Source: a virus. Taken from it: a DNA stretch of 25,851 nucleotides. Position 1 is the stretch's first letter; each line of letters begins with the position of its first letter. Positions 6,588-14,086 of the stretch are shown here, piece by piece. Where the stretch lies: positions 1 to 25,851 of the IMG/VR virus record IMGVR_UViG_3300007345_000238; one strand, written 5' to 3'. The position numbers and the translations under genes are program-made. Under the pieces are notes generated by a model. It worked only from the letters and a program-made list of their open reading frames with translations, searched no databases and was not told the DNA's origin.

Positions 6588-9022
6588 TGCAGTCATATGG
6601 TAACAAGAAGTCTAGCAACTTCCCCGATCCGCTAGCTTCTCAACAAGAAAAATCTTCAGAGGCTTACGGCGCGAACTACGCCAAGGCTATCGAGAGCCAG
6701 TGGGGAAGCCTGACCAATCAGAACTCTCTGATCAGACAGCGAAACAAAACATTTGAGCGTAACAGGGAGTACGCCAACGGTACTCAGGATACAACTATCT
6801 ACAAGCAGATCCTGACCAACCTCGATCCAAACAATGCTGATGGCAGTTTGGTCAACCTCGATTACACCCCTGTCCCAATCCTCCCTAAGTTCGCCAAGAT
6901 TGTCTCAAACAAGATTCTGTCAAGAGATCCGTATCCTAACCTTGAGGCGATTGATCCTATCTCTTCATCAGAGAAGCAAAAGGAGAAGAACAGGGTAAAG
7001 AATCAGGTCATGCTCCGTGAAGAGCTTTTGAAGCTTAAGGAGATGACTGGAGGGCTCGTGCTGGGTGATGACCCAGAGACTTTGCCAGAGACTCTTGAGG
7101 AGGCTGAAATCTTCTTGGAAACCAACGTGAAGACTGATGCAGAGATTGCTGCACAGATTGGAACGAACCTGACTTTGTCTTGGAGCAACTTCAACGACGG
7201 CATCTTCAGGAGGGTCGTTAATGACCTCGTCGCTCTGGGGATGGGCGTCGTCAAGAGAAGCAACGACCCAAGCTACGGGATCAAGGAGGAGTATGTGGAT
7301 CCAATCAACTTCGTCCACAGCTACACCGAAGATCCCGGTATGAATGACTTGAACTACGCTGGCCACGTTAAGCGCGTGAGCATCAGCGAGTTGAAGCGAT
7401 TGGCTGGGGGTCAGCTCACAGAAGAGGACTTCAAGAAAATCGCCACCACCGTGGCAAACCAGAACGGGTACGACAAGTCAAAGCTCAACGACACCCAGTA
7501 CGACCGTAGCCTGAACAGAACCATGTATGGTTACGATGAGTTCATGGTTGACATCTTGGACTTTGAGTTTGTGTCCACTGACTGCATCTACTTCGAAGAG
7601 AAAGAGAATCAGTACGGTAACAGCGGTTTCTTCTACGAAGGATTTAACTACAAGGAGAAGAAGAACTCCGTGTTCTCACGCAAGCCTCACAAGCTTGAGA
7701 TTCAAACCATCTACGGTGGTTCCTACATCATGGGTTGCGACAAGCTCTTCGACTACGGAATGAAGAGCAACGTCCCAAAGAACATCCACGACATCTCTAA
7801 GGCTCGTATGTCTTACTCGTGCATCGCCACGAACATCAGACGTATGATTCCTAAGTCATTGATTGACGGATGCGTTGGCTTTGCGGACATGTTGCAGATC
7901 ACCCACCTCAAGCTTCAGCAGGCACTTGCCAAGGCGAAGCCTGATGGACTGATTATTGACATCGAGGGACTGGAGAATGTCCAGCTCGGTAAGGGTGGTG
8001 AGCTTCAGCCATTGGAGCTGCACGACATCTACGAGCAGACTGGTGTCTTCTACTACAGAAGCAAGAACCCAGAGGGAGGATTTCAGAACCCACCTGTCAG
8101 AACCATTGACAACCACATTCGCAACATCAACGAGTTGGTGAGTTTGTACAACCACTACCTCCGCATGATCCGCGACGTGACGGGAATCAATGAGATGATG
8201 GATGCATCTACTCCTAAGGGAGATACGTTGGTGGGTGTTCAGCAGAACGCCATCGCGGCTGGCAACAACGCCATCTACGACATCACCAATGCAGCCATGG
8301 TCATCTACAAGAAGGTTTGCGAAGACATCGTCAAGTGTCTGCAGATCCTTCCTCAAGAAACTCCTATCTACAAAGCCTACACCAATGCTATCGGTGAGAC
8401 CAACATGAAGGTACTCAGTAGCTTCGGTGATCTGCCTATGTACAACTTTGGTGTTCAGGTAGTTAAGGACATGGAGGATAAGGACCGCATGTACCTTGAG
8501 CAGAACATCCAGATGGCCTTGGGTCAGAAGGAGTTGGATATCGAGGATGCCATTGCTATCCGAAACATGCGTGACATCAATCAAGCGGAAAGACTCCTCG
8601 TGGTTCGTCGCAACAAGCGCATGAAGCGCATGCAAGAGATCTCTCAGCAGAACTCAGCTATGCAGGCTCAGGTGGCTCAGCAGTCAGCTCAAGCAGCATC
8701 TCAGGCCAAGCAGCAGGAGATGCAGATGAAAGCAGAGATCGATATGCAGATGGAGCAGATGAAGAGTCAGTTGGAGTTGCAGCGCATGCAGATGGAGCAC
8801 GAGATGCGCAAGCAGATCGAAATGATCAGAGCACAGGCTACTCTCGGATTCCGCACAGAGGAGCAGGAGTTTAAAGAAAAGCTGGAGGTCCTCAAGGAGG
8901 ATCGCAAGGACGAACGTGTTGATAAGCAAGCAGTTAAGCAGTCTCAGCTTATCTCACAGCGCAAGGGCAACCGTGGAGAAATCCAAGGAGAGCCCCAACC
9001 ATTTACAAATATGTTTGAATAA
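6587..9022 (+). CDS. Portal protein with long Gln/Met-rich coiled-coil tail
   Basis: 811 residues directly after TerL, the usual place for the portal. The N-terminal region (NLDYTPVPILPKFAKIVSNKILSRDPYP, ~85-112) and the central ITGINEMMDAST...LVGVQQNAI segment (~531-550) with following helices (NAAMVIYKKV) match portal proteins of crAss-like and related phages (recalled). Twelve copies would form the ring through which DNA enters and leaves. The C-terminus (~678-780) is a long low-complexity coiled coil rich in Gln, Met and Glu (QMKAEIDMQMEQMKSQ), like the barrel/crown region of large portals. The ATG at 6587 follows a promoter; the stop overlaps the next start (TAATG). Confidence 0.9.
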   Translation: MQSYGNKKSSNFPDPLASQQEKSSEAYGANYAKAIESQWGSLTNQNSLIRQRNKTFERNREYANGTQDTTIYKQILTNLDPNNADGSLVNLDYTPVPILPKFAKIVSNKILSRDPYPNLEAIDPISSSEKQKEKNRVKNQVMLREELLKLKEMTGGLVLGDDPETLPETLEEAEIFLETNVKTDAEIAAQIGTNLTLSWSNFNDGIFRRVVNDLVALGMGVVKRSNDPSYGIKEEYVDPINFVHSYTEDPGMNDLNYAGHVKRVSISELKRLAGGQLTEEDFKKIATTVANQNGYDKSKLNDTQYDRSLNRTMYGYDEFMVDILDFEFVSTDCIYFEEKENQYGNSGFFYEGFNYKEKKNSVFSRKPHKLEIQTIYGGSYIMGCDKLFDYGMKSNVPKNIHDISKARMSYSCIATNIRRMIPKSLIDGCVGFADMLQITHLKLQQALAKAKPDGLIIDIEGLENVQLGKGGELQPLELHDIYEQTGVFYYRSKNPEGGFQNPPVRTIDNHIRNINELVSLYNHYLRMIRDVTGINEMMDASTPKGDTLVGVQQNAIAAGNNAIYDITNAAMVIYKKVCEDIVKCLQILPQETPIYKAYTNAIGETNMKVLSSFGDLPMYNFGVQVVKDMEDKDRMYLEQNIQMALGQKELDIEDAIAIRNMRDINQAERLLVVRRNKRMKRMQEISQQNSAMQAQVAQQSAQAASQAKQQEMQMKAEIDMQMEQMKSQLELQRMQMEHEMRKQIEMIRAQATLGFRTEEQEFKEKLEVLKEDRKDERVDKQAVKQSQLISQRKGNRGEIQGEPQPFTNMFE
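9010..9017 (+). promoter_or_regulatory. Possible -7 element inside portal 3' end
   Basis: TATGTTTG fits TAnnTTTG and stands four bases before the ATG at 9022, the same spacing as at 12031 and 19181. It is also fully explained by the portal codons for NMFE, so its role as a promoter is only a possibility. Confidence 0.25.
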
Positions 9023-9459
9023 TGGCGAGTAAAGTAAACCTCGACGAATCTACTAGACTGGACATCACGTGCAAGCGTGGTGACACCTTCACGCTCACAG
9101 TCACTCTCAAGGACTCTGCGGGTACGGCACTCCCTTTGGCTACCGACAACTACCGATTCATTGTTCAGGTGAGAGAGAACCTCTTGCCTAACGAAACTGG
9201 TAAGGGTGGACTCATCCTCGGCACATCGGACGTGGGTGTCAAGGCTGCCAACAACTTTGAACCAGTTTCTGTGGATGACAGCGGTAACGCAACCATTCAG
9301 GCTTCGGCTTTGACGATGCGGTCCATTGCTTCGGGTAAGTACTCTTACGACATCCAGTACATCAAGCCAAGCACTACTGGCGGATTGGATATCCACAAGA
9401 CAATCCTGTTTGGTTCGTTTGTGGTGAACGAGGACATCTCTGAAGCCATCGATGCGTAA
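9022..9459 (+). CDS. Beta-sandwich structural protein, phage tail/neck type
   Basis: 145 residues. It opens with LDITCKRGDTFTLTVTLKDSAGTALPL, continues with alternating hydrophobic strands, and ends SYDIQYIKPS...TILFGSFVVNEDIS. This is the pattern of a widespread small beta-sandwich phage protein (Ig-like or baseplate-N-terminal-like; recalled, not searched) that often sits just before fibre genes. It is coupled by TAATG to both neighbours: the portal before it and the collagen-like fibre after it. A role as a fibre adaptor or head-surface protein is inferred. Confidence 0.75.
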   Translation: MASKVNLDESTRLDITCKRGDTFTLTVTLKDSAGTALPLATDNYRFIVQVRENLLPNETGKGGLILGTSDVGVKAANNFEPVSVDDSGNATIQASALTMRSIASGKYSYDIQYIKPSTTGGLDIHKTILFGSFVVNEDISEAIDA

Positions 9460-10850
9460 TGAGTGACATTACAGTAACGGTTCAAGACTCTACTTCTGTA
9501 GACGTCAATGTATCTGCTTCGACGGCGGTTACTGTAAACAGTGTTGCTTCTAGCCCTGTTGCTGTAACCTCCAAGGGTGCGAAGGGTGATACTGGTGCTG
9601 CTGGACCTCAGGGCTCTCAGGGTGTTGCTGGCGTAGGCGTTATCTCTGGCGGATCCAACAATGAGTTCCTTCAAAAAGACGGGGCCACTGACTACAACTT
9701 AAAGTGGAGTGCGTACACTTTGCCTTCTGATGACGGTGATGATGGACAGGTCCTCACCACAGACGGTGCAGGTACAGTTTCTTTTGGTTACCCGAAGACT
9801 ATTTCTGAAAACGTAAAGAACATAAGCGGAGGCCCGCTTGCAAAGGGAACTCCTGTCCACGTTACGGGCTCTGTCGGGAATCAAGCCGAGGTTATTGCTG
9901 CAGATGCAGCCACGAACTATCCAGCTCATTTTGTCTTAGATCAAGACCTCGCTGACGATGGTGAGGGGTTGGGTATTGCTATTGGTTTTATCAACAACGT
10001 AGACGTTCCTGACGCCTCTATCTACTCAGAGGGTCAGACTGTTTACTTAGGTGCTTCTGGTGGCTGGACCACAACCAAGCCGACTGGCACAAATGCTATT
10101 CAAAACCTTGGGATTATCATCAAGGTAAACACGAGTGGCAACAAGATCTCTGGCATCATTATGGGTGCTGGAAGGGCTAACGATGTACCCAACATTCCCG
10201 ACGGTCAAGCTTGGATCGGCAATGCATCTGGCGTAGCCACGCCTACTACTCTAGCAGATGTAGCTACTAGCGGCAGCGCTTCAGATCTCTCTGCAGGAAC
10301 GCTTCCCGTCACTAGAGGGGGTACGGGTGCAACCTCCTTCACATCAAACAGCGTCATTACTGGCAACGGCACCTCTGCCTTGACTGCTGAAAACTCCCTT
10401 GTGTTTGATGGCAGTACCTTGACTATCAAAGGTCAGAGAGAAATACCATCCCCCACAAGTAGTGATCAGTACTACGGAGACATTGTGTCTTTCGGTAGCG
10501 GACCTGCTGGGGTTGACGGAGACATAGAGCAGGGAAAGCTCTACTATCTTGACTCATCCCAGCAATGGGAGGAGACTGATGCAGATGCTGTTTCGTCATC
10601 TACAGGTATGCTAGGTATTGCGATTGTAGACGACTCACCCAAGTACCTCATCAAGGGTCTTGCTCGTCATGGAGACTGGGCTGGATTCACAACTGGAGAC
10701 GTGCTGTATGTCTCAGGCACTTCTGGTGAGATTACCAACACAGCACCTTCAGGCAGTGGTGATGTCGTCAGGATTGTAGGGTACTGCACAAACGCAGGCA
10801 CCAGAGAGATTTACTTTGATCCGTCTAAAGACTGGGTTGAGTTGTCATGA
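9459..10850 (+). CDS. Collagen-like fibre protein
   Basis: 463 residues. The N-terminal ~35 residues are a Val/Ser/Thr-rich beta repeat. Seven Gly-X-Y triplets then follow at 40-60 (GAKGDTGAAGPQGSQ...), a short collagen-like stalk that would trimerise. Later there are two beta-rich domains of related style: LAKGTPVHVTG...GQTVYLGASGG, and near the end GKLYYLDSSQQ...GDVLYVSGTSGE. Between them lies the fibre signature LPVTRGGTGATS (~284-295). The protein probably forms a trimeric head or tail fibre. It overlaps the next gene by ATGA. Whether it sits on the capsid or the tail cannot be seen, but its location between portal and capsid genes fits a head fibre. Confidence 0.8.
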   Translation: MSDITVTVQDSTSVDVNVSASTAVTVNSVASSPVAVTSKGAKGDTGAAGPQGSQGVAGVGVISGGSNNEFLQKDGATDYNLKWSAYTLPSDDGDDGQVLTTDGAGTVSFGYPKTISENVKNISGGPLAKGTPVHVTGSVGNQAEVIAADAATNYPAHFVLDQDLADDGEGLGIAIGFINNVDVPDASIYSEGQTVYLGASGGWTTTKPTGTNAIQNLGIIIKVNTSGNKISGIIMGAGRANDVPNIPDGQAWIGNASGVATPTTLADVATSGSASDLSAGTLPVTRGGTGATSFTSNSVITGNGTSALTAENSLVFDGSTLTIKGQREIPSPTSSDQYYGDIVSFGSGPAGVDGDIEQGKLYYLDSSQQWEETDADAVSSSTGMLGIAIVDDSPKYLIKGLARHGDWAGFTTGDVLYVSGTSGEITNTAPSGSGDVVRIVGYCTNAGTREIYFDPSKDWVELS

Positions 10851-11794
10851 GCATAGACAAGCTTTCTGGAGTTTCTTGGACTAGTCTTAGCAAAGTAGAT
10901 GGTGTGCTTAAAGACAGCATATCGAAGGTGTCTGGTTCTAGTGTTCCAGTTGATTACTTCTTGGACACTTATAGTGGATCAGTAGCTGCTTACAGCCTTC
11001 GAAAGCTGTCTTCTTCGGCTACTGGGGCTATCGTTGTAGAAAACTCATCAGGAGGTTTCGCTACTATTGGGTTTGATTCGAGTGGGAACCTAGACACAGC
11101 AGCCCTTGCATCCCACTGCGGCAGCAACTACGGCAGGATTTCGACTTGGCTGGATCAATCTGGAAACGGGAACAACATGACTCAGTCTACGGCAGGGTCA
11201 AGGCCTTACATTGTTGACGGTTCTGGAAACCTAATTACCACCACAGACAACTCAATCCCAGCACTTGATTTTTACTTTGGCTCTACTGCAAGATGGTTGG
11301 AGAATACGTTTGTCTCTAACAACGGTGATGAGTTGCTTATCTCAGCAGTTACTGAGTTTAAGTCTGTGACCACTGCACAACAAGTATTTAGCCAGTGGTC
11401 TTCTTCAACATCGACTCAGGTCACTCAGCTTAGCGTATTGGGTGCGTCATCCAAGCTTAGAATCTCTGCAAGATATAGTGGTGGAGAGCTTGGAAGGAGC
11501 GACAGCAACACGACAATATCTGTCAATGATGAATACATCATAAACGCCTATGTCTCTGCCTCACCTTATGAAGGTGATATTGATTTCAACGGTGACAAAG
11601 CAGATACAGACACAGGCTACCCTAGCTCTGGTACTATCAATAACGGTAGCTTAAAGGCTGCTATTGGCAGGAGGTCAGATAACGGAAACGCACAACTTCA
11701 AGGCTACGTATCCGAGTTAATTATTTGGTCTGACACGATGCCAACTAGAGCGAACGTAATGACAGATATAAACAATCACTACTCTGTATTCTAA
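10847..11794 (+). CDS. ConA/LamG-like (arabinofuranosidase-B-type) adhesion protein
   Basis: 315 residues. A short N-terminal anchor (MSIDKLSGVSWTSLSKVDGV) precedes a domain beginning YFLDTYSGSVAAYSLRKL, with STWLDQSGNGNNMTQ near residue 100 and RPYIVDGSG after it. This combination (AAYSLR...W-x-DQSGN-x-N-x-TQ) is typical of phage and bacterial ConA-like beta-jelly-roll modules. The end is a LamG-type sandwich (AAIGRRSDNGNAQLQGYVSELIIW). It likely binds host or environmental glycans; enzymatic activity is not supported by any motif I can see. It is coupled by overlap to the fibre gene before and a small gene after. Confidence 0.8.
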   Translation: MSIDKLSGVSWTSLSKVDGVLKDSISKVSGSSVPVDYFLDTYSGSVAAYSLRKLSSSATGAIVVENSSGGFATIGFDSSGNLDTAALASHCGSNYGRISTWLDQSGNGNNMTQSTAGSRPYIVDGSGNLITTTDNSIPALDFYFGSTARWLENTFVSNNGDELLISAVTEFKSVTTAQQVFSQWSSSTSTQVTQLSVLGASSKLRISARYSGGELGRSDSNTTISVNDEYIINAYVSASPYEGDIDFNGDKADTDTGYPSSGTINNGSLKAAIGRRSDNGNAQLQGYVSELIIWSDTMPTRANVMTDINNHYSVF

Positions 11795-12018
11795 TGGCAA
11801 AGACTGCAACAGATACTGGCAACAAGATCACGGCTGGGTATGTGATCAGGATGTCTGGTATTGAAGAATACTTCGAGACCGAGTCAGGAGCGGTGACGTG
11901 GGCCAAAGCAGGCAACATTCCGTCGGTATCGTTCTACACAGATGACTCTATCTCAGACGCTGATAAGCTTGATGACTTACGCCACGGGAACCTAATGGAG
12001 TACTCTTCTGATATTTGA
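11794..12018 (+). CDS. Small acidic protein, function unknown
   Basis: 74 residues, ATG overlapping the preceding stop (TAATG). It starts MAKTATDTGNKITAGYVIRMS and ends DADKLDDLRHGNLMEYSSD. It is slightly acidic, with no membrane segment and no Cys. Its stop TGA directly abuts the TATATTTG promoter of the next gene. Position at the end of the fibre/lectin operon suggests a structural accessory. No family is recognised. Confidence 0.7.
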   Translation: MAKTATDTGNKITAGYVIRMSGIEEYFETESGAVTWAKAGNIPSVSFYTDDSISDADKLDDLRHGNLMEYSSDI

Positions 12019-12026
12019 TATATTTG
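12019..12026 (+). promoter_or_regulatory. -7 promoter element giving a predicted leaderless mRNA
   Basis: TATATTTGC directly follows the TGA of the previous gene and leaves only four bases before the ATG at 12031. With Bacteroidota spacing the start site would fall on or within a base or two of the ATG. No clear TTTG -33 element is present. The 13-mer TGATATATTTGCA recurs exactly at 12868-12880. Confidence 0.7.
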
Positions 12027-12030
12027 CATC

Positions 12031-12339
12031 ATGGGATCTCCAAGCGCAGTAGGGAAGAGAGTCAAGAACATGCTCAAGAAGTATGGATTGGCTGGTGTCA
12101 ACAAAGCAAAGCGTACACCCAAGCACCCGAAGAAGTCACACATCGTGTTGGCTAAGGTTGGTGACAAGGTCAAGCTGATTCGCTTTGGGGAGCAGGGTGC
12201 TAAGACAGCGGGCAAGCCTAAGGCTGGTGAGGGCTCCAAGATGAAAAAGAAACGCGCTTCATTCAAGGCCCGTCACGCAAAGAACATTGCCAAGGGTAAG
12301 ATGAGCGCAGCCTACTGGGCCAATAAGGTTAAGTGGTGA
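12031..12339 (+). CDS. Basic phage protein (KARHAKNIAKGKMSAAYW type)
   Basis: 102 residues, very rich in Lys/Arg. It begins MGSPSAVGKRVKNMLKKYG, has KAKRTPKHPKKSHIVLAK and KVGDKVKLIRFGEQG in the middle, and closes with KKKRASFKARHAKNIAKGK and SAAYWANKVKW. I recall this C-terminal signature as conserved across many aquatic phages without a firm function; the charge suggests nucleic-acid binding or packaging with the genome (inference). It is the first gene behind a leaderless-type promoter and heads a chain of four basic proteins linked by stop/start overlaps. Confidence 0.8.
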   Translation: MGSPSAVGKRVKNMLKKYGLAGVNKAKRTPKHPKKSHIVLAKVGDKVKLIRFGEQGAKTAGKPKAGEGSKMKKKRASFKARHAKNIAKGKMSAAYWANKVKW

Positions 12340-12524
12340 TGAACACCGTTAAGTACAACAAGGGGGGCAAGCTCAAGATCTCTCAGAAGTCGGTCGAGGT
12401 ACCGCCTCCATCTGGGTACCATTGGATGCAGGAGGGTGGTAGATACTTCTTGATGAAGGGAGACTACAAGCCTCACGATAAGGCAGTTGCCAAGGCTAAG
12501 TTCAAGCTCGTCAACCACTCATGA
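12339..12524 (+). CDS. Small basic protein with PPPSGYHWM motif
   Basis: I use the ATG at 12339, which overlaps the preceding stop (TGATG), rather than the GTG codons at 12333 and 12336. The product has 61 residues: MNTVKYNKGGKLKI, then VPPPSGYHWMQEGGRYFLMKG and a Lys-rich end DKAVAKAKFKLVNHS. The 'GYHWM...G-x-Y-x-L-M-K' core recurs in small phage proteins (recalled). It is basic and without Cys or membrane segments. Its stop overlaps the next ATG (ATGA). The function is unknown; it is likely a minor virion or genome-associated protein like its neighbours. Confidence 0.75.
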   Translation: MNTVKYNKGGKLKISQKSVEVPPPSGYHWMQEGGRYFLMKGDYKPHDKAVAKAKFKLVNHS

Positions 12525-12667
12525 ATATCAACAAGAAATACCTTAGGGGCAGCAAGAACCCTACTCGTAGAGCAGAGCTCATTCGCAAGATCGCAGAGAT
12601 CTACAAGAAGGGTAAGCCATACCCAAAGAACTTGCAGGCTCTAATGAAGGAAAGAGATAAATTATGA
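12521..12667 (+). CDS. 48-residue basic protein, function unknown
   Basis: ATG 12521 overlaps the previous stop (ATGA), and the TGA at 12665-12667 overlaps the next start the same way. The product is MNINKKYLRGSKNPTRRAELIRKI...LMKERDKL, 48 residues. It is strongly basic and helical, with a Lys/Arg-rich face. The coupled position between two clear small genes makes it convincing despite its length. No family is recognised. Confidence 0.75.
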   Translation: MNINKKYLRGSKNPTRRAELIRKIAEIYKKGKPYPKNLQALMKERDKL

Positions 12668-12870
12668 GAGCAGTTAAGAAACTGAATAAGGGAGGCATGG
12701 CTGGTCTTGATGCCGCCGAGAAGGAAGTATACAAGAGAGGTCTTGCCGCATACATGAGTTCTGGTAACAGGCCTAACGTCACTCAACACGAGTGGGCTGC
12801 CGCTAGAGTGAATTCCCCCTTCGGTAAAAAGGAGGCCGCGAAGATCAGAGCAGACAAAAAGAAAAAGTGA
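12664..12870 (+). CDS. 68-residue basic protein, function unknown
   Basis: It begins MRAVKKLNKGGMAGLDAAEKEVY and contains SSGNRPNVTQHEWAAARVNSPFGKKEAAKIR, ending in the Lys run DKKKK. The LNKGG opening resembles YNKGG of the protein two genes upstream, suggesting a shared short N-terminal motif. The stop TGA abuts the TATATTTG promoter at 12871. It is the last of four coupled basic genes. The function is unknown; DNA or RNA association is suggested only by charge. Confidence 0.75.
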   Translation: MRAVKKLNKGGMAGLDAAEKEVYKRGLAAYMSSGNRPNVTQHEWAAARVNSPFGKKEAAKIRADKKKK

Positions 12871-12878
12871 TATATTTG
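12871..12878 (+). promoter_or_regulatory. -7 promoter element before structural gene pair
   Basis: TATATTTGC directly follows the TGA of the upstream gene. The ATG at 12906 is 27 bases beyond the box, so this transcript would have a leader of roughly 20-25 bases, A-rich (ACTAAAAACC) and lacking a Shine-Dalgarno sequence. The site shares the 13-mer TGATATATTTGCA with 12016-12028. Confidence 0.7.
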
Positions 12879-12905
12879 CAATACTAAAAACCACTTACTA
12901 CTAAC

Positions 12906-13316
12906 ATGGCTACTACAACAGCAACCCTCACGCTTTCGAGTGGAGACTTGACTGGCGATGCTCTCTCTCTGAGCACCACCACTCAGCTCACCAAGGCTGG
13001 TAACGCTACTGGTCTCGATCAGACTACGGGCGTTGCACGAAAGTTCTATGCGTCTGCTCAGACTGACACAGCTCTGATCCTCGCAGCGGACTACTCCGAT
13101 GACAAGGCTCACAAGGTCTACATCAAGAACATCTCATCAACCGCTTCTGAGTACATCACCGTCAAGGTCGGTGCTACTGAGGTCGGACGCTTGTATGCAG
13201 GTGACTTCTTGTTCATGCCTTGGAGTGCAGACACCACTGGCGACAACGCAGACATCGACATCGACACATCTGCAGTCAACATGACTGTTGAATACCTCGT
13301 TATCTACGAAGCATAA
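12906..13316 (+). CDS. Small structural protein, paralogue of the next gene
   Basis: 136 residues, Thr/Ser/Ala-rich and beta-like. It opens MATTTATLTLSSGDLTGDAL and ends VEYLVIYEA. The core KVYIKNISSTASEYITVKV...LYAGDFLFMPW lines up with LYIKNLSKDKEKYVYLYA...GGGEFAFIPA of the next protein. The pair therefore arose by duplication. The composition and position just ahead of scaffold and capsid genes suggest a minor capsid, decoration or neck protein; the sequence does not say which. Coupled to its paralogue by TAATG. Confidence 0.75.
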   Translation: MATTTATLTLSSGDLTGDALSLSTTTQLTKAGNATGLDQTTGVARKFYASAQTDTALILAADYSDDKAHKVYIKNISSTASEYITVKVGATEVGRLYAGDFLFMPWSADTTGDNADIDIDTSAVNMTVEYLVIYEA

Positions 13317-13723
13317 TGGGTACGGTAAGAGCTACACTTAGTCTCTCTACCACCACGGTCATGACATCACCGATTAACATCGGGGTGAACATGATCATCA
13401 ATGCTGACTCTGGCAATGTCCAGCGCGTCAAGATTCTTGGCACTGCTGCTGGCTCAGATGCTATCACTGTCTACAAGGCAAGCGATAAGCTCGAAAACGC
13501 CTACCTGTACATCAAGAACCTGTCCAAGGACAAGGAGAAGTATGTGTACTTGTATGCCGAAACAGCCACTGACGATCCAGTAGTCATGAAGATTGGTGGC
13601 GGAGAATTCGCGTTTATCCCTGCTCAGAACGATCAGACCATGAAGGCTTACTCCACTGACGTCGACCAGATGGTTGAGTGTGCGGTCTTCGGTTTGGATA
13701 GCTCAGCAGTTAAACTCACATAA
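13316..13723 (+). CDS. Small structural protein, paralogue of the previous gene
   Basis: 135 residues beginning MGTVRATLSLSTTTVMTSPI, with YLYIKNLSKDKEKYVYLY, then GGGEFAFIPAQNDQTMKAYSTD and VECAVFGLD. Length, strand pattern and the YIKN[IL]S...F-x-F-[IM]-P core match the preceding gene, but identity is low, so the duplication is old or the copies have specialised. Possible roles are decoration of the head surface or connector accessories (inference). The stop is one base before the next gene's ATG. Confidence 0.75.
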   Translation: MGTVRATLSLSTTTVMTSPINIGVNMIINADSGNVQRVKILGTAAGSDAITVYKASDKLENAYLYIKNLSKDKEKYVYLYAETATDDPVVMKIGGGEFAFIPAQNDQTMKAYSTDVDQMVECAVFGLDSSAVKLT

Positions 13724-13724
13724 A

Positions 13725-14060
13725 ATGGCAAACCTTTCTAACACAGGTGAAGCGAATCAGGCTGCTTTCGGGCAGCTTGGTTCTTGCTTTTGTAACACCA
13801 CCACCGCGCAGGACCTGACGTGTCCTAGCGGATATGCTTTCGTTGCTATCACTTGCTTGGAGGACACTACATTCCGTGACCTTCAGGCGGTGAACAACAA
13901 GCAGATCTTTGGGTCTGATGGAGTAGACAATGACTTCGACGCTACTGGCGACCTCGTCACTTCTGCTGACGTCTTCCCAAAAGGCATCACCATCTACGGC
14001 AAGTGGGATACCGTTGATATTGCCTCAGGCTCTATCATCGCCTACTACGGCCCAGCGTAA
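13725..14060 (+). CDS. Small phage structural protein (GITIYGKW type)
   Basis: I choose the ATG at 13725, one base after the preceding stop, over an earlier in-frame GTG at 13674; the product has 111 residues. It runs MANLSNTGEANQAAFGQL, YAFVAITCLEDTTFRDL, and FPKGITIYGKWDTVDIASGSIIAYYGP. The last segment ('F-P-x-G-x-T-I-x-G-x-W...S-G-x-I-x-x-Y-x-G') recurs in a widespread small beta-rich phage protein usually found near the capsid gene (recalled). It contains three to four Cys near the N-terminus. A capsid-surface or collar role is inferred. Confidence 0.75.
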   Translation: MANLSNTGEANQAAFGQLGSCFCNTTTAQDLTCPSGYAFVAITCLEDTTFRDLQAVNNKQIFGSDGVDNDFDATGDLVTSADVFPKGITIYGKWDTVDIASGSIIAYYGPA

Positions 14061-14086
14061 CGAACAAACACCCTTAATTAAATACA

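Noticed and set aside
7856-8635. Long minus-strand ORF (259 codons) opposite the portal gene
   Set aside because: It is a shadow of the portal reading frame: a biased Val/Leu/His/Asp composition, no plausible domain, and the plus strand has a clear conserved-type portal.
8690-8830. CAGATG-type repetitive DNA near the end of the portal gene
   Set aside because: The repeats follow from Gln/Met/Glu-rich coiled-coil codons and are not a separate repeat element or array.
13674-13724. Earlier GTG start for the gene at 13725
   Set aside because: It would overlap the preceding gene by 50 bases and add an unrelated N-terminus; the ATG one base after the previous stop fits the local gene packing.
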